Positions 40,409-49,448 are shown, counted from the first letter of the stretch. The stretch: 64,000 nt of DNA from Pseudomonas sp. Choline-02u-1 (GCF_002836515.1 NZ_PJBC01000065.1:62001-126000); one strand, 5' to 3'. Notes: generated by a model from the letters alone, not told the origin. A program made the numbers and translations.

Positions 40409-42832
40409 ATGTCCCGTTCGCCAGACACCTTGTTGCGCCCCAGTCTGCTGGCTTTTGCCATCGCTTTGGGCACACCACTGATCAGCAGTCCGTTGCTCGC
40501 CGCTGAGCAAGCGTCCAGCGTGCGCGCCTACCACCTGCCAGCAGCGCCGCTGTCGACCACGCTGAACCAGATCGCCAGCCAGGGCGGCCTCGCCCTTTCA
40601 CTCAATCCAGCGCTGGCCGCAGGCAAGACTTCGGCGCCGGTCGACGGCCAGTACGACGCCGCCGGTGCCCTGCGCGCAGCCTTGCGTGGCACCGGTCTGC
40701 AACTGGAACAAAGCAGCGCCGGCACTTACACCCTGGTGGCCGTGCCTGAGGGCACGCTGGCTCTGCCGGAAACTTCGGTCATTGGCGTGGAAAACTTCGA
40801 AAGCGCCTGGGGCCCGGTCGAAGGCTACACCGCAACGCGCACCGCCGCCGGCACCAAGACCGACACCGCACTAGTCGAAGCACCGCGTTCGATCTCGGTG
40901 GCGACCCGCCAGCAGATGGACGACCGCAGCGTGCACAGCCTCGACGATGCCGTGCGCTACATGCCCGGCATCACCGCCAGCAGCTACGGCAGCGACACCC
41001 GTGCCGACTGGCTGCGCGTGCGCGGTTTCGAGCCGACCCAGTTCCTCGATGGCCTGCCGCTGCCCAAAGGCGTGTACGCCAACCCGAAACAGGAAACCTG
41101 GAACCTCGACCGCCTCGCCCTGCTGCGTGGCCCGGCCTCGTCGGTTTACGGCCAGACTCCGCCGGGCGGTCTGCTCGACATGGTCAGCCGCCGCCCGAGC
41201 GCCGAGGCCAGCAGCGCAGTACAGCTGCAATACGGCAGCGACAACCACCGCCAGATCAACTTCGCCAGCACCGGCAAGATCGATGACGCCGGGCAGTTTC
41301 TCTATGGCCTCAGCGGCGTCGTGCGCGACAGCGGCACGCAGGTCGATCACATCGACAACAAGCGCTACAACATCGCACCGAGCCTGACCTGGAACATCGA
41401 CGACGACACCCGGTTCACCCTGCTGAGCCAGTTCACCCGCGACGACACCGGCATCACCAGCCAGTTTCTGCCGATCCAGGGCACCAAGATCAAATCGCCG
41501 CTCGGTGATATCTCTCACCACAAGAATCTCGGCGATCCGGACTGGGAATACTACGACCGCACCTATTACGCGCTGGGCTATGCCTTCGAACATCGGCTCA
41601 ATGACGTCTGGCAGTTCAAGCAGAATTTGCGCTACACCAAGTCGGACCTGTCGTTCCAGGCTCTGACCGTCGGCGCCTATGAATTCAACCCGGTTGATGC
41701 CGAGGGCAACGTTGGCCGAACCAGCACTTCTGTCGATGAAGACATCAGTCAGTTTGCTGTGGACAATAATCTGCAAGCCGATTTCTCGACTGGAGACGTT
41801 CGCCACACGCTGTTACTGGGGTTGGATCACCAGCGTAACAACAGCAACTTTCTTTCGATCTATGGTGATGGTCTGAAGACCAACGTCAACAACCCGATCT
41901 ATGGGCAACCTATCGTCCGGCCGGATCGTTCGGCGGCCTATCTGGATTACAACCAGAAGATCAACCAGACCGGCCTCTACGTGCAGGATCAGATGGCTCT
42001 CGACCAGTGGCGCCTGACGCTCGGTGGTCGCGAAGACTGGGTTCACACCGCTACCCGCTTCAACAAAACCGATGCGACGAACACCGATCGCGAGAAACAT
42101 TTCAGCGGCAACGCAGCGATCAGCTATGTGTTCGACTCGGGCTTCGTGCCCTACCTGTCTTACGCTGAATCCTTCCAGACCACTGCAGGCGCAGACGCCA
42201 GCGCTACCGGGTCGCTCAAGCCGACCGAAGGCAAACAGTGGGAGCTGGGCGTTAAATTCCAGCCGCCGGGCAGTAAAACCCTGTTGACCGCAGCGGTCTA
42301 CGACCTGACCCAGAAAAACGTTGCCGTGACGACTACCGTTGGCAACACGCCGATCACCAGCCAGACTGGCGAAGTGAAAGTCAAGGGTCTGGAGCTGGAA
42401 GCCACGTCCGACCTCACTGAAAACCTGAAAGTGATCGCTGCTTACACGCTGGCGAAATCCGAAGTGCAAAAAGGCGACTTCAAAGGCAACCGCCTTCAAC
42501 TGATGCCCAATCAGCAAGCATCGTTGTGGACCGACTACACTTGGCATAGCGGCGTACTCGACGGCTTCGGCATCGGATTCGGTGCCCGTTACACTGGCAA
42601 CACCTACGGCGATCAAGCCAACACCTGGCTGGGCAAAGCCGATGCCTACACCGTGTTCGACGCTTCGGCACATTACGATCTCGGTCGTCTGGACGAAACC
42701 CTCAAAGGTGCGTCGCTGGCGCTCAACGCGACCAACCTGTTTGACAAGGACTACCTTTCCACCTGCGACAGCTACAACTGCTACTACGGCGACCAGCGGA
42801 GTGTCGTCGCCAGCGCCACTTACAAGTGGTAA
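40409..42832 (+). CDS. TonB-dependent siderophore receptor with N-terminal signalling (STN) domain
   Basis: 807-residue outer-membrane transducer. Signal peptide about 1-33 (LISSPLLAAEQA), STN domain about 36-110 (YHLPAAPLSTTLNQIASQGGLALSL), plug from about 145 (APRSISVATRQQMDDRSVHSL; LRVRGFEP; LLRGPASSVYGQTPPGG), then a 22-strand barrel ending in SATYKW with terminal aromatic. The STN domain signals to FecR. The ligand is unknown; the sigma/anti-sigma/receptor/PepSY order resembles the ferrioxamine fox locus of P. aeruginosa, so a hydroxamate is a fair guess. ATG 40409 follows CAGGAGCCGCCGT. Confidence 0.9.
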   Translation: MSRSPDTLLRPSLLAFAIALGTPLISSPLLAAEQASSVRAYHLPAAPLSTTLNQIASQGGLALSLNPALAAGKTSAPVDGQYDAAGALRAALRGTGLQLEQSSAGTYTLVAVPEGTLALPETSVIGVENFESAWGPVEGYTATRTAAGTKTDTALVEAPRSISVATRQQMDDRSVHSLDDAVRYMPGITASSYGSDTRADWLRVRGFEPTQFLDGLPLPKGVYANPKQETWNLDRLALLRGPASSVYGQTPPGGLLDMVSRRPSAEASSAVQLQYGSDNHRQINFASTGKIDDAGQFLYGLSGVVRDSGTQVDHIDNKRYNIAPSLTWNIDDDTRFTLLSQFTRDDTGITSQFLPIQGTKIKSPLGDISHHKNLGDPDWEYYDRTYYALGYAFEHRLNDVWQFKQNLRYTKSDLSFQALTVGAYEFNPVDAEGNVGRTSTSVDEDISQFAVDNNLQADFSTGDVRHTLLLGLDHQRNNSNFLSIYGDGLKTNVNNPIYGQPIVRPDRSAAYLDYNQKINQTGLYVQDQMALDQWRLTLGGREDWVHTATRFNKTDATNTDREKHFSGNAAISYVFDSGFVPYLSYAESFQTTAGADASATGSLKPTEGKQWELGVKFQPPGSKTLLTAAVYDLTQKNVAVTTTVGNTPITSQTGEVKVKGLELEATSDLTENLKVIAAYTLAKSEVQKGDFKGNRLQLMPNQQASLWTDYTWHSGVLDGFGIGFGARYTGNTYGDQANTWLGKADAYTVFDASAHYDLGRLDETLKGASLALNATNLFDKDYLSTCDSYNCYYGDQRSVVASATYKW

Positions 42833-42863
42833 GCCAGTGAGCTGAAACAGGCCCTGTTCCCAG

Positions 42864-42895
42864 GCCGCCCGCAGCGGGCGGCTTTGGTGTTTTTG
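42864..42895 (+). terminator. Terminator or attenuator between receptor and PepSY gene
   Basis: Stem GCCGCCCG-CAG-CGGGCGGC followed by TTTGGTGTTTTT, about 30 nt after the receptor stop and 12 nt before the PepSY start. It would lower expression of the membrane protein relative to the receptor. Confidence 0.75.
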
Positions 42896-42906
42896 AAGGT
42901 CATGCA

Positions 42907-44037
42907 ATGAAAAGTAAAACCATCCGCCGCTGGTCGTTCATCCACACCTGGACCAGCCTGATCTGCACAGTCTTTCTGCTGATGCTGGCGCTGACCGGTC
43001 TGCCGCTGATTTTCAGCCACGAGATCGATCATTTGCTCGGCAACGCCCCCGAGCTGCGCGAGATGCCGGCCGACACGCCGCAACTCAACCTGCAGCAACT
43101 GGTCGACGCTGCGCAGAAGCATCGCCCGGGCGAAGTCATGCAGTACTTCGGTTATGACGACGAAGAGCCGAACGCGGCGTTCGCGATCATGGCCAAAACC
43201 GCCGACACCGAGCCGAACTCTTCGCACACCTTCATGCTCGATGCGCGCACGGGTGAAGCGCTGGAAACCCCTTCGGCCAACGGCGGCCTGATGCTGTTCA
43301 TCCTGCGCCTGCATGTGGACATGTTCGCCGGGCTGCCGGGCAAGTTGCTGCTGGCGTTCATGGGGCTGCTGTTTGTCGTGGCGATCGTCTCCGGCACGGT
43401 GTTGTACCTGCCGTTCATGCGCCGCTTGAAATTCGGCACCGTGCGCCAGGACAAGTCGACAAGACTGCGCTGGCTCGATCTGCACAATTTGATTGGCGTC
43501 GTCACCCTGACCTGGTGCCTGGTGGTGGGCGTGACGGGGGTGATCAGCGCCTGCGCCGACCTGCTCATCGCCGCGTGGCGCAACGACGCGCTGACCACCC
43601 TGATCGCGCCGTATCGCGATGCGCCGCCGCTGACCCAACTGGCCCCGGCCACGCGCTTGCTCGACATCGCCGAGGAAGTAGCCCCGGGGATGAAGCCGGA
43701 CTTCATTGCCTTCCCCGGCACCCGTTTTTCCAGCGAGCACCATTACTCGGTGTTCATGAAGGGTGGCACGCATCTGACCTCGCATCTGCTGACGCCGGTA
43801 CTGATCGATGCAACGACCTTGCAAGTGACAGCTGTGGCGGAACGGCCGTGGTACATGGACGCCATGGGCATGTCGCAGCCGCTGCATTTTGGTGACTACG
43901 GCGGCATGCCGATGAAGATTCTCTGGGCGACGCTGGACGTGCTGACGATCATCGTGCTGGCCAGCGGCGTGTATTTGTGGGTGGTGCGGCGCAAGGCGGC
44001 CAAGCCTGTACTGGAAACGGCGGGGGCCTCGGCATGA
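42907..44037 (+). CDS. PepSY-associated TM helix protein (siderophore-iron reductase-like)
   Basis: 376-residue inner-membrane protein with four hydrophobic segments: about 12-35 (HTWTSLICTVFLLMLALTGL), 145-170 (LLLAFMGLLFVVAIVSGTVLYL), 190-215 (LIGVVTLTWCLVVGVTGVI) and near the C-terminus (VLTIIVLASGVYLWVV), enclosing two PepSY-like periplasmic regions. Conserved histidines lie near the membrane (IHTW, FSHEIDHLL, LHVD, DLHN), as in haem-binding ferric-siderophore reductases of the FoxB/PiuB type. Located directly after the receptor. The reductase role is inferred. Confidence 0.8.
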   Translation: MKSKTIRRWSFIHTWTSLICTVFLLMLALTGLPLIFSHEIDHLLGNAPELREMPADTPQLNLQQLVDAAQKHRPGEVMQYFGYDDEEPNAAFAIMAKTADTEPNSSHTFMLDARTGEALETPSANGGLMLFILRLHVDMFAGLPGKLLLAFMGLLFVVAIVSGTVLYLPFMRRLKFGTVRQDKSTRLRWLDLHNLIGVVTLTWCLVVGVTGVISACADLLIAAWRNDALTTLIAPYRDAPPLTQLAPATRLLDIAEEVAPGMKPDFIAFPGTRFSSEHHYSVFMKGGTHLTSHLLTPVLIDATTLQVTAVAERPWYMDAMGMSQPLHFGDYGGMPMKILWATLDVLTIIVLASGVYLWVVRRKAAKPVLETAGASA

Positions 44038-44213
44038 AGCCACGTCAGTCGAGTTTCTGGAAAGTCTTCAGCACACCGATCGTGATCGCCCTGCTCAGTG
44101 CGGCGGGGCTGTTTGCCGCATTGCTGGGGGATGGAATCTGGGATGCGTTGAGCTGGGTCGGGCTTGGCGTGCCGGCATTTCTGGCGATAACAGGATTAAT
44201 GCGGCGAAGCTGA
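44034..44213 (+). CDS. Small two-segment membrane protein of the siderophore locus
   Basis: 59 residues from ATG 44034, which overlaps the PepSY gene stop (ATGA). Two hydrophobic segments (FSTPIVIALLSAAGLFAALLG and ALSWVGLGVPAFLAITGL) separated by a short acidic loop. Small proteins of this type often follow PepSY siderophore genes. Coupled translation suggests a subunit or accessory of the reductase; function unknown. Confidence 0.75.
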   Translation: MKPRQSSFWKVFSTPIVIALLSAAGLFAALLGDGIWDALSWVGLGVPAFLAITGLMRRS

Positions 44214-44220
44214 GATCCTT

Positions 44221-44302
44221 GCAGGAGCTGCGGAACGCTGCGATCTTTTGCTGTTGACAGCAGAATCAAATTCAAAAGATCGCAGCGTTCCGCAGCTCCT
44301 AC
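44221..44302. repeat. REPIN-like inverted repeat pair, family B
   Basis: GCAGGAGCTGCGGAACGCTGCGATCTTTTG facing its inverse across about 22 nt. It closes the siderophore locus, eight bases after the last stop codon. Confidence 0.9.
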
Positions 44303-44342
44303 GGCTAATCTCCTGCTATTCGCCGACCAACGAGGTTCACCC

Positions 44343-44972
44343 ATGTCCGCCCCCAGCATGACCCTGTACCACAACACCCTGTCGCCCTTCGTCCGCAAGG
44401 TCATGGTGCTGCTTCACGAGACCGGTCAGCAGGATCGCGTCGCGCTGCAAGACTGCGTGCTCAGCCCGGTCAGCCCGAACCCGGCGCTGATCGCCGACAA
44501 CCCGTTGAGCAAGATCCCTGCCCTGCGCCTGGCCGACGGCAATGTCATCCATGACAGCCGCGTCATCCTTGAGTACCTCGATCAGCAGCACGTCGGCAAT
44601 CCGCTGATCCCCCGCGAAGGCGCGGCGCGCTGGCGGCGCCTGACGCTGGCGTCGATGGCCGACGGAATCATGGATGCTTCAGTGATGGTGCGTTATGAAA
44701 CCGTGCTGCGCCCGGCGGAAAAACATTGGGACGAATGGCTCGATGCCCAGCGCGACAAGATCCGCCGCGCCCTCGCGGTGCTTGAGAGCGAGGCGATTGC
44801 CGAGCTGACCAGCCATTTCGATGTCGCGGCGATCAGCGTGGCGTGCGCGTTGGGTTATCTGGACCTGCGCTTCCCGGACATGGACTGGCGGGATGCCAAC
44901 CCGCAACTGGCCAACTGGTTCGTTGAGGTGAGTCAGCGACCGTCCATGATCGCCACGATGCCCAAGCCTTAA
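44343..44972 (+). CDS. Glutathione S-transferase family protein
   Basis: 209-residue two-domain GST: thioredoxin-like N-terminal domain (LYHNTLSPFVRKVMVLLHE, with a serine in the catalytic position; cis-proline in SKIPALRLADG; DSRVILEYLD for glutathione binding) and helical C-terminal domain from about residue 85. Likely conjugates or reduces an electrophile; substrate unknown. Flanked by repeats on both sides and so monocistronic. Confidence 0.88.
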   Translation: MSAPSMTLYHNTLSPFVRKVMVLLHETGQQDRVALQDCVLSPVSPNPALIADNPLSKIPALRLADGNVIHDSRVILEYLDQQHVGNPLIPREGAARWRRLTLASMADGIMDASVMVRYETVLRPAEKHWDEWLDAQRDKIRRALAVLESEAIAELTSHFDVAAISVACALGYLDLRFPDMDWRDANPQLANWFVEVSQRPSMIATMPKP

Positions 44973-45184
44973 GCCGGCGGCGCCTGTTCCGGCCTTTTCG
45001 CGAGCAAGCCCGCTCCCACAGTTGATTTGTGTTGTTCATGCCATGGTTGCAGCAACAAAAATCCAATGTGGGAGCGGGCTTGCTCGCGAATGCACCACCT
45101 CGGTTCCGATGGCAGCGCTGCAAAAATCAGCGTCACCAAAACCTCCAGCTCCCGCCGATCTTCACGCAATCCCACCCGGCTCAT
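44969..45184 (-). CDS. Possible short gene coupled to creD, C-terminus read from a repeat
   Basis: A 71-codon frame whose ATG overlaps the creD stop (ATGA). The first 30 residues (MSRVGLREDRRELEVLVTLI...) do not come from the repeat, whereas residues from about 32 to the end are translated family A repeat and its spacer. It could be the remnant of a gene cut by repeat insertion, or a chance frame. No family recognised. Confidence 0.25.
   Translation of the reverse strand: MSRVGLREDRRELEVLVTLIFAALPSEPRWCIREQARSHIGFLLLQPWHEQHKSTVGAGLLAKRPEQAPPA
44997..45090. repeat. REPIN-like inverted repeat pair, family A
   Basis: TTCGCGAGCAAGCCCGCTCCCAC facing GTGGGAGCGGGCTTGCTCGCGAA across about 48 nt, between the convergent GST and creD genes. 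A short minus-strand frame reads into it. Confidence 0.9.
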
Positions 45185-46548
45185 TGCATCACCTCCACAT
45201 CAAACTCCAACGGCTTGGCCGATTTCTGCCCGATCCCGTACCAGTCCAGTTTGCGCGTCAGCACCATGAACACCCCGAGCAGACCGAACAGCATCAGCGA
45301 GCCCATCAGCAGCGCGTAATCCTCAGCGCTCAGCAATCCATAAAGCAGGCCATACAACGCCGCCAGCCCGGCCGAAAAACTCAGGCCATGCCGCGCGCTG
45401 CGCAGGACGTGGCTGACATAAAACCCGATCAACAACACACAGCCACTCGCCGATAGCAGATACGCCAGAGCAAAACCGATGTGTTCCGACAGCGACAACA
45501 ACAGCAGGTAAAAGAACGCCAGCGCGACACCGACCAAGGCATATTGCACCGGGTGCACCGCCAGGCTCTTGAGCACTTCGAAGAGGAAGAAACCGGCGAA
45601 CGTGAGGACGATGAACAGCAGCGCGTATTTGATCGCCCGGTCGCTCTTGAGGTACTGATCCACCGGGTCGATGAAGCTCACACCAAAGCTGCGCCCGTTG
45701 AGTGCGTCACAATCGCCGGCGACACAGCGCTCCATTGCCTCTTGCAGGTTGGTTGAGAAAAACGAGGTCTGCCAATCGGCGCTGAAGCCCTGATTGTTGA
45801 TCTCGCGCTTGGCCGGCAGGAAGTTGCCGACGAAGCTGGGGTGCGGCCAGTTGGCGGCGAGGCTGACGCTGCTGGTCTTGCCCACCGGCACCACGCGCAG
45901 CGAGCCGGTGCCTTGCAGGCGCAGGTCGAAGCCGAAGGTCAGCTGCGTGGCTTTGCTGGCGTCGAGTGCCGGTAGCGTCACGTGTACGCCCTCACCAATC
46001 CACGCCACTTCGCTGCCGGGTACGAAGTCCAGTTGCTGGCCGCCGAGCTCGAGTTTCAGCGCGTTTTCGATACCGCGAATATCGCTGATACCCACGGCGA
46101 GGAACGGTGCGTCGAACTGGTAATCGGCAAAGTTTTCCTTGATGCCCAACTGCGCCGGCAGGGAAAAATGCCCGTCGATGCGGTTATCGGCGTGAAACAG
46201 TCGCGCCTCGTAAATGCCGCGTTTGCGCAGCTCGGTCTGGACTTGGCCGTCGAGTTCGAAATGCTCGGGGAGAAAGTACAAGCGCCCGCGGGCTTCGCTG
46301 ATGTCCTCATAGCGTTTGTTGGTTTTTTCGTTGGTTTTCCAGGTTCGCACGACCTTGCGATACGGCACCACCATGACCGGCCCGGTCAGTTGCTGGCTGT
46401 AACTGGAGCTGCGCGCGATGTCTTCGAGCACGCCGTCGCGCAATTGCTGACGCTCATCGATGATGCCGTCGATCAGCAGCAGCGGGATCAGCAACAGCAG
46501 GATCAGCAAGGCGATGGCGCCGAGCTTGATGGTCAGATTCTTGTTCAT
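45181..46548 (-). CDS. creD: Inner membrane protein CreD
   Basis: 455 residues: an N-terminal membrane anchor (IKLGAIALLILLLLIPLLLIDGII), a large periplasmic region (about 35-300), and five or more closely packed membrane segments at the C-terminus (ALLFIVLTFAGFFLFEVL, ALVGVALAFFYLLLLSL, LLSASGCVLLIGFYV). Known as a target of the CreBC system, linked to beta-lactamase expression and envelope stability in Pseudomonas. It is separated from creC by a family B repeat. Confidence 0.93.
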   Translation of the reverse strand: MNKNLTIKLGAIALLILLLLIPLLLIDGIIDERQQLRDGVLEDIARSSSYSQQLTGPVMVVPYRKVVRTWKTNEKTNKRYEDISEARGRLYFLPEHFELDGQVQTELRKRGIYEARLFHADNRIDGHFSLPAQLGIKENFADYQFDAPFLAVGISDIRGIENALKLELGGQQLDFVPGSEVAWIGEGVHVTLPALDASKATQLTFGFDLRLQGTGSLRVVPVGKTSSVSLAANWPHPSFVGNFLPAKREINNQGFSADWQTSFFSTNLQEAMERCVAGDCDALNGRSFGVSFIDPVDQYLKSDRAIKYALLFIVLTFAGFFLFEVLKSLAVHPVQYALVGVALAFFYLLLLSLSEHIGFALAYLLSASGCVLLIGFYVSHVLRSARHGLSFSAGLAALYGLLYGLLSAEDYALLMGSLMLFGLLGVFMVLTRKLDWYGIGQKSAKPLEFDVEVMQ

Positions 46549-46630
46549 GGGACTCTCCCTGTTTGGATGCGGGGAGTCTGGTGATGCGGTGTGGAGGGAA
46601 TGTGCGGGGAATATGGAGATTGTGTGGAAA

Positions 46631-46713
46631 GATCAAAAGATCGCAGCCTTCGGCAGCTCCTACAGTTGTACCGTATTCCAAATGTAGGAGCTGCCGAAGG
46701 CTGCGATCTTTTG
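46631..46713. repeat. REPIN-like inverted repeat pair, family B
   Basis: GATCAAAAGATCGCAGCCTTCGGCAGCTCCTAC facing its inverse across about 17 nt, seven bases after the creC stop codon on the minus strand and upstream of creD. Confidence 0.9.
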
Positions 46714-46719
46714 GCTATC

Positions 46720-48138
46720 TCAAGGCAGGCGCAATACCACCTCAACCCCGCCCTCGACATTGCCAATGCGCATCCCGCCACCATGCAACTTCACCACTTC
46801 TTCGACAAAATTGAGCCCCAACCCGGTGCTCTTGCGTCCGCTGTCCGGGCGCGGCAGTGAGTAGAAACGCTCGGTCAGGCGCGGCAAAGCGTAATCGGGG
46901 ATCGGCGTGGTCTGGTTGAACAGGCGGAACTCGATCTGCTCGCCAACCCGCTCGGCACTCAAGCGCAACAACCCTTGCGCCAGGGTGAAATCCAGCGCGT
47001 TTTCCAGCAGATTGCCCAGCGCCTGACGCAGCAGAAACGGCTCACCAAGCAACAGCAGATCCTCACCGATCGCTTGCTCGACACCCAGTCGCTTGGCCTC
47101 GATCCGTGCTGCCTGCGCCTTGAGCAGTTCTGCGACCAACAGCGCCAGCGGCACTGCCACCCGTTCTTCCAGGCCTTGGCGTTGCTCGACCTGCGCCAGA
47201 TTGAGCAGGCGCTCGATCAACTGCTGCATCCGTGCGCTTTCGCTGTCGATATTGCTGACAAAGCGCAAACGCTGCACGGCCGGCATTTCACTTTGCAGTA
47301 ACTCCGCCGCACCACGAATCGCCGCCAGCGGACTCTTCAATTCATGGGTCAAGGTGTGCACATAGCGCTCGACGTAGGCCTTGCCTTCGAGCTGCGTGCG
47401 CATCTGCTCGACCGCCGTCGCCAGTTGCTCCAGTTCGCCGCCACGATAATGCGGCACTTCCACGCGTCGGCCTTCGCTGACCGCTTGGGCATAGCCGGTC
47501 AAGCGGTGCAGCGCACGACTCAGCCACCACGACAACAACGCGCCGAACAACAGACCGAGGCCGATCAGCCCGGCGCCGTAAAACAGTAAACGCCGCTCGG
47601 TGCGATCGACATAGGGTTGCAGCGAGCTATTGGGCTTGGCCACGGTGACCGCGCCGATGATCTTGCCGTTGTCACGAATCGGCGCGCCGACGTGCATCAC
47701 CGAGGAGTTCGGATCGTCAGGATCGCTGCGGCTGGAGCGCGCGCCATACTCGCCGCGCAGGGTCAGGTAGACATCGTTCCAGCGCGAATAATCCTGGCCG
47801 ACCGCGACGCCGCTGGAGTCGAGCACGACAATGCCCTTGGCGTCGGTGACGTAGATGCGATGGTTGACCTGATTCTTCGGCAAACCCCAGATCGTCGCTT
47901 GCGGCTGGCGCTCGCCATAGGCGCGGAGCAATTGCGGCCAGCGATTCTCGCTGAGGGTGCCGGCCTTGAAATCGTCGCGCAGGATTTCTGCCATCAGGTT
48001 GGCGGTATCCACCAGCGTCTCTTCGGTGGACTGACGCACGCCAGGGCGAATTTCTTCCATCACCGTGTTGAGGACGAAATAACCGGTCAGGCCGACAAAC
48101 AGCACATACACCAGAAAGATCCGCAGACCCAACGACAT
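46720..48138 (-). CDS. creC: Two-component sensor histidine kinase CreC
   Basis: 472-residue membrane kinase: first membrane helix at about 5-25 (IFLVYVLFVGLTGYFVLNTV), periplasmic sensor, second helix at about 180-205 (LLFYGAGLIGLGLLFGALLSWW), HAMP, then the phospho-acceptor histidine in LTHELKSPLAAIRG, N box LGNLLENALDF and G box GRKSTGLGLNFVEEVV. Phosphorylates CreB. Its start overlaps the creB stop by one base. Confidence 0.94.
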   Translation of the reverse strand: MSLGLRIFLVYVLFVGLTGYFVLNTVMEEIRPGVRQSTEETLVDTANLMAEILRDDFKAGTLSENRWPQLLRAYGERQPQATIWGLPKNQVNHRIYVTDAKGIVVLDSSGVAVGQDYSRWNDVYLTLRGEYGARSSRSDPDDPNSSVMHVGAPIRDNGKIIGAVTVAKPNSSLQPYVDRTERRLLFYGAGLIGLGLLFGALLSWWLSRALHRLTGYAQAVSEGRRVEVPHYRGGELEQLATAVEQMRTQLEGKAYVERYVHTLTHELKSPLAAIRGAAELLQSEMPAVQRLRFVSNIDSESARMQQLIERLLNLAQVEQRQGLEERVAVPLALLVAELLKAQAARIEAKRLGVEQAIGEDLLLLGEPFLLRQALGNLLENALDFTLAQGLLRLSAERVGEQIEFRLFNQTTPIPDYALPRLTERFYSLPRPDSGRKSTGLGLNFVEEVVKLHGGGMRIGNVEGGVEVVLRLP

Positions 48139-48818
48139 CAGCTGTGCCCCGGGCTGTAACTGTAACCCAGGCCGCGATGGGTCTGGATCGGCTCGGCTTC
48201 GGCGCGCACCAGGCGCAACTTGGCGCGCACGCTTTTGATGTGACTGTCGATGCTGCGCTCGTAGCCGGCATCGGCGGCTACGCCGAGGGCATCAAGCAGT
48301 TGCTCGCGACTAAATACCCGCTCGGGTTGCTCAAGCAGGCATTGCAACAGACGAAATTCATGGCGGGTCAGGCTCAGCGGCTGGCCGCGATAGCTGATCT
48401 GCACGCGTTCGGCATCGATGCGAAATAGCGTTGAGCCTGCTTCCGGGGTTGGGCGCGGCGCCATGCGCTTGAGGATGGCTTTGACCCGCGCGGCCACTTC
48501 ACGCGGGCTGAACGGCTTGACCACGTAATCGTCGGCGCCGATCTCAAGACCCACGACGCGGTCGATCTCGGCGTCGCGGGCGCTGAGAAACAGCACCGGC
48601 ACTTCCGTGAAGCGCCGCAGCTGCTTGCAGGTTTCGAAGCCACTGATGTCCGGCAGACCGATATCGAGAATGATCAGGTCGGCCGGGGTTTGCCGCTGAT
48701 GCTCCAGCGCCGCTGCGCCGAGGTTCAGCCACGTGGTGCTGAACCCCTCGCCCTGCAAGGCAAAAATCAGTGTGTCGGCAATCGCCGCTTCGTCTTCGAC
48801 AATCAGGATGTGCGGCAT
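48138..48818 (-). CDS. creB: Two-component response regulator CreB
   Basis: 226-residue OmpR/PhoB-type regulator: receiver domain with VEDEAAIAD, phospho-acceptor Asp52 in LIILDIGLPDISG, and the switch lysine in YVVKPFSPRE; then a winged-helix DNA-binding domain (LSLTRHEFRLLQCLLEQPERVFSREQLL). In Pseudomonas the creBC pair responds to cell-wall stress and affects beta-lactam resistance and metabolism. Leads the creBCD cluster. Confidence 0.94.
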   Translation of the reverse strand: MPHILIVEDEAAIADTLIFALQGEGFSTTWLNLGAAALEHQRQTPADLIILDIGLPDISGFETCKQLRRFTEVPVLFLSARDAEIDRVVGLEIGADDYVVKPFSPREVAARVKAILKRMAPRPTPEAGSTLFRIDAERVQISYRGQPLSLTRHEFRLLQCLLEQPERVFSREQLLDALGVAADAGYERSIDSHIKSVRAKLRLVRAEAEPIQTHRGLGYSYSPGHS

Positions 48819-48887
48819 GGCGTCCGAGCCCGTGGCAGTTAGTGCGCGAACGGTGCCCCAAGCCCGGGGTTACGTCAATCAGACCAC

Positions 48888-49394
48888 TTAGCAGTCAGGC
48901 TTGTCGGCGGTGTAGCGCCGCGCCGGATTGACCGCCGCGCCGAACTCGCGCAAAGCCTTGGCACCGATCAGCAGCGGGTAGTTGAAGTGGCTGCGGTCGG
49001 TCAGATTGACCTCGACGGTGCGCTTGACGTTGCCCAGGCACAATTCCAGATCCACCACCGGGCGCTTGGCGACCTCGCTGGTGTCGCGCTCTTCGTCATC
49101 TTCATCGGAGCGGCTCTTGATCTTGCTGATGCGCGCGACCTTATGTTCGAAGACCTTGTTGCTGGCATTTTTGGTGGCGAGGCGGAAACGCACCCAGTCT
49201 TCGCCATCGCGGGTGAAGGTTTCGATGTCCTTGGCCGACAGCGAGGCGGTCAGCGCGCCGGTGTCCATCTTGGCCTTGAGCACTTCGCCACCGATTTCCG
49301 GCAGCGCGATGTATTCGTAGCGACCGTACAGCGTCGGCTCGGCGGCCATGACCGGCAGCGCGACAAGGGCAAACAGAGCAAGGAGGGATTTCAC
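48888..49394 (-). CDS. Retropepsin-like aspartic peptidase (ATP-dependent zinc protease family)
   Basis: 168 residues with a signal peptide (LLALFALVALPVMAAEP), so periplasmic. Although the Pfam family is called Zn_protease, the motif AKMDTGALTASLSA (Asp44) and the later YPLLIGAKALREFG (the retropepsin ILG-like motif) point to a pepsin-type aspartic peptidase. GTG start 49394 behind AAGGAAGCCCCTTAC. It lies after creB in the same direction, with 69 nt between, as in P. aeruginosa (PA0462). Substrate unknown. Confidence 0.82.
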   Translation of the reverse strand: MKSLLALFALVALPVMAAEPTLYGRYEYIALPEIGGEVLKAKMDTGALTASLSAKDIETFTRDGEDWVRFRLATKNASNKVFEHKVARISKIKSRSDEDDEERDTSEVAKRPVVDLELCLGNVKRTVEVNLTDRSHFNYPLLIGAKALREFGAAVNPARRYTADKPDC

Positions 49395-49448
49395 GTAAGG
49401 GGCTTCCTTGGGAGGTTGGGCAACGGGATTTTAGACCGCCGCGCGGTT

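Noticed and set aside
46549..46630. CreB tag (paired TTCAC) in front of creD
   Set aside because: No TTCAC-N6-TTCAC pair was found on either strand in the gap.
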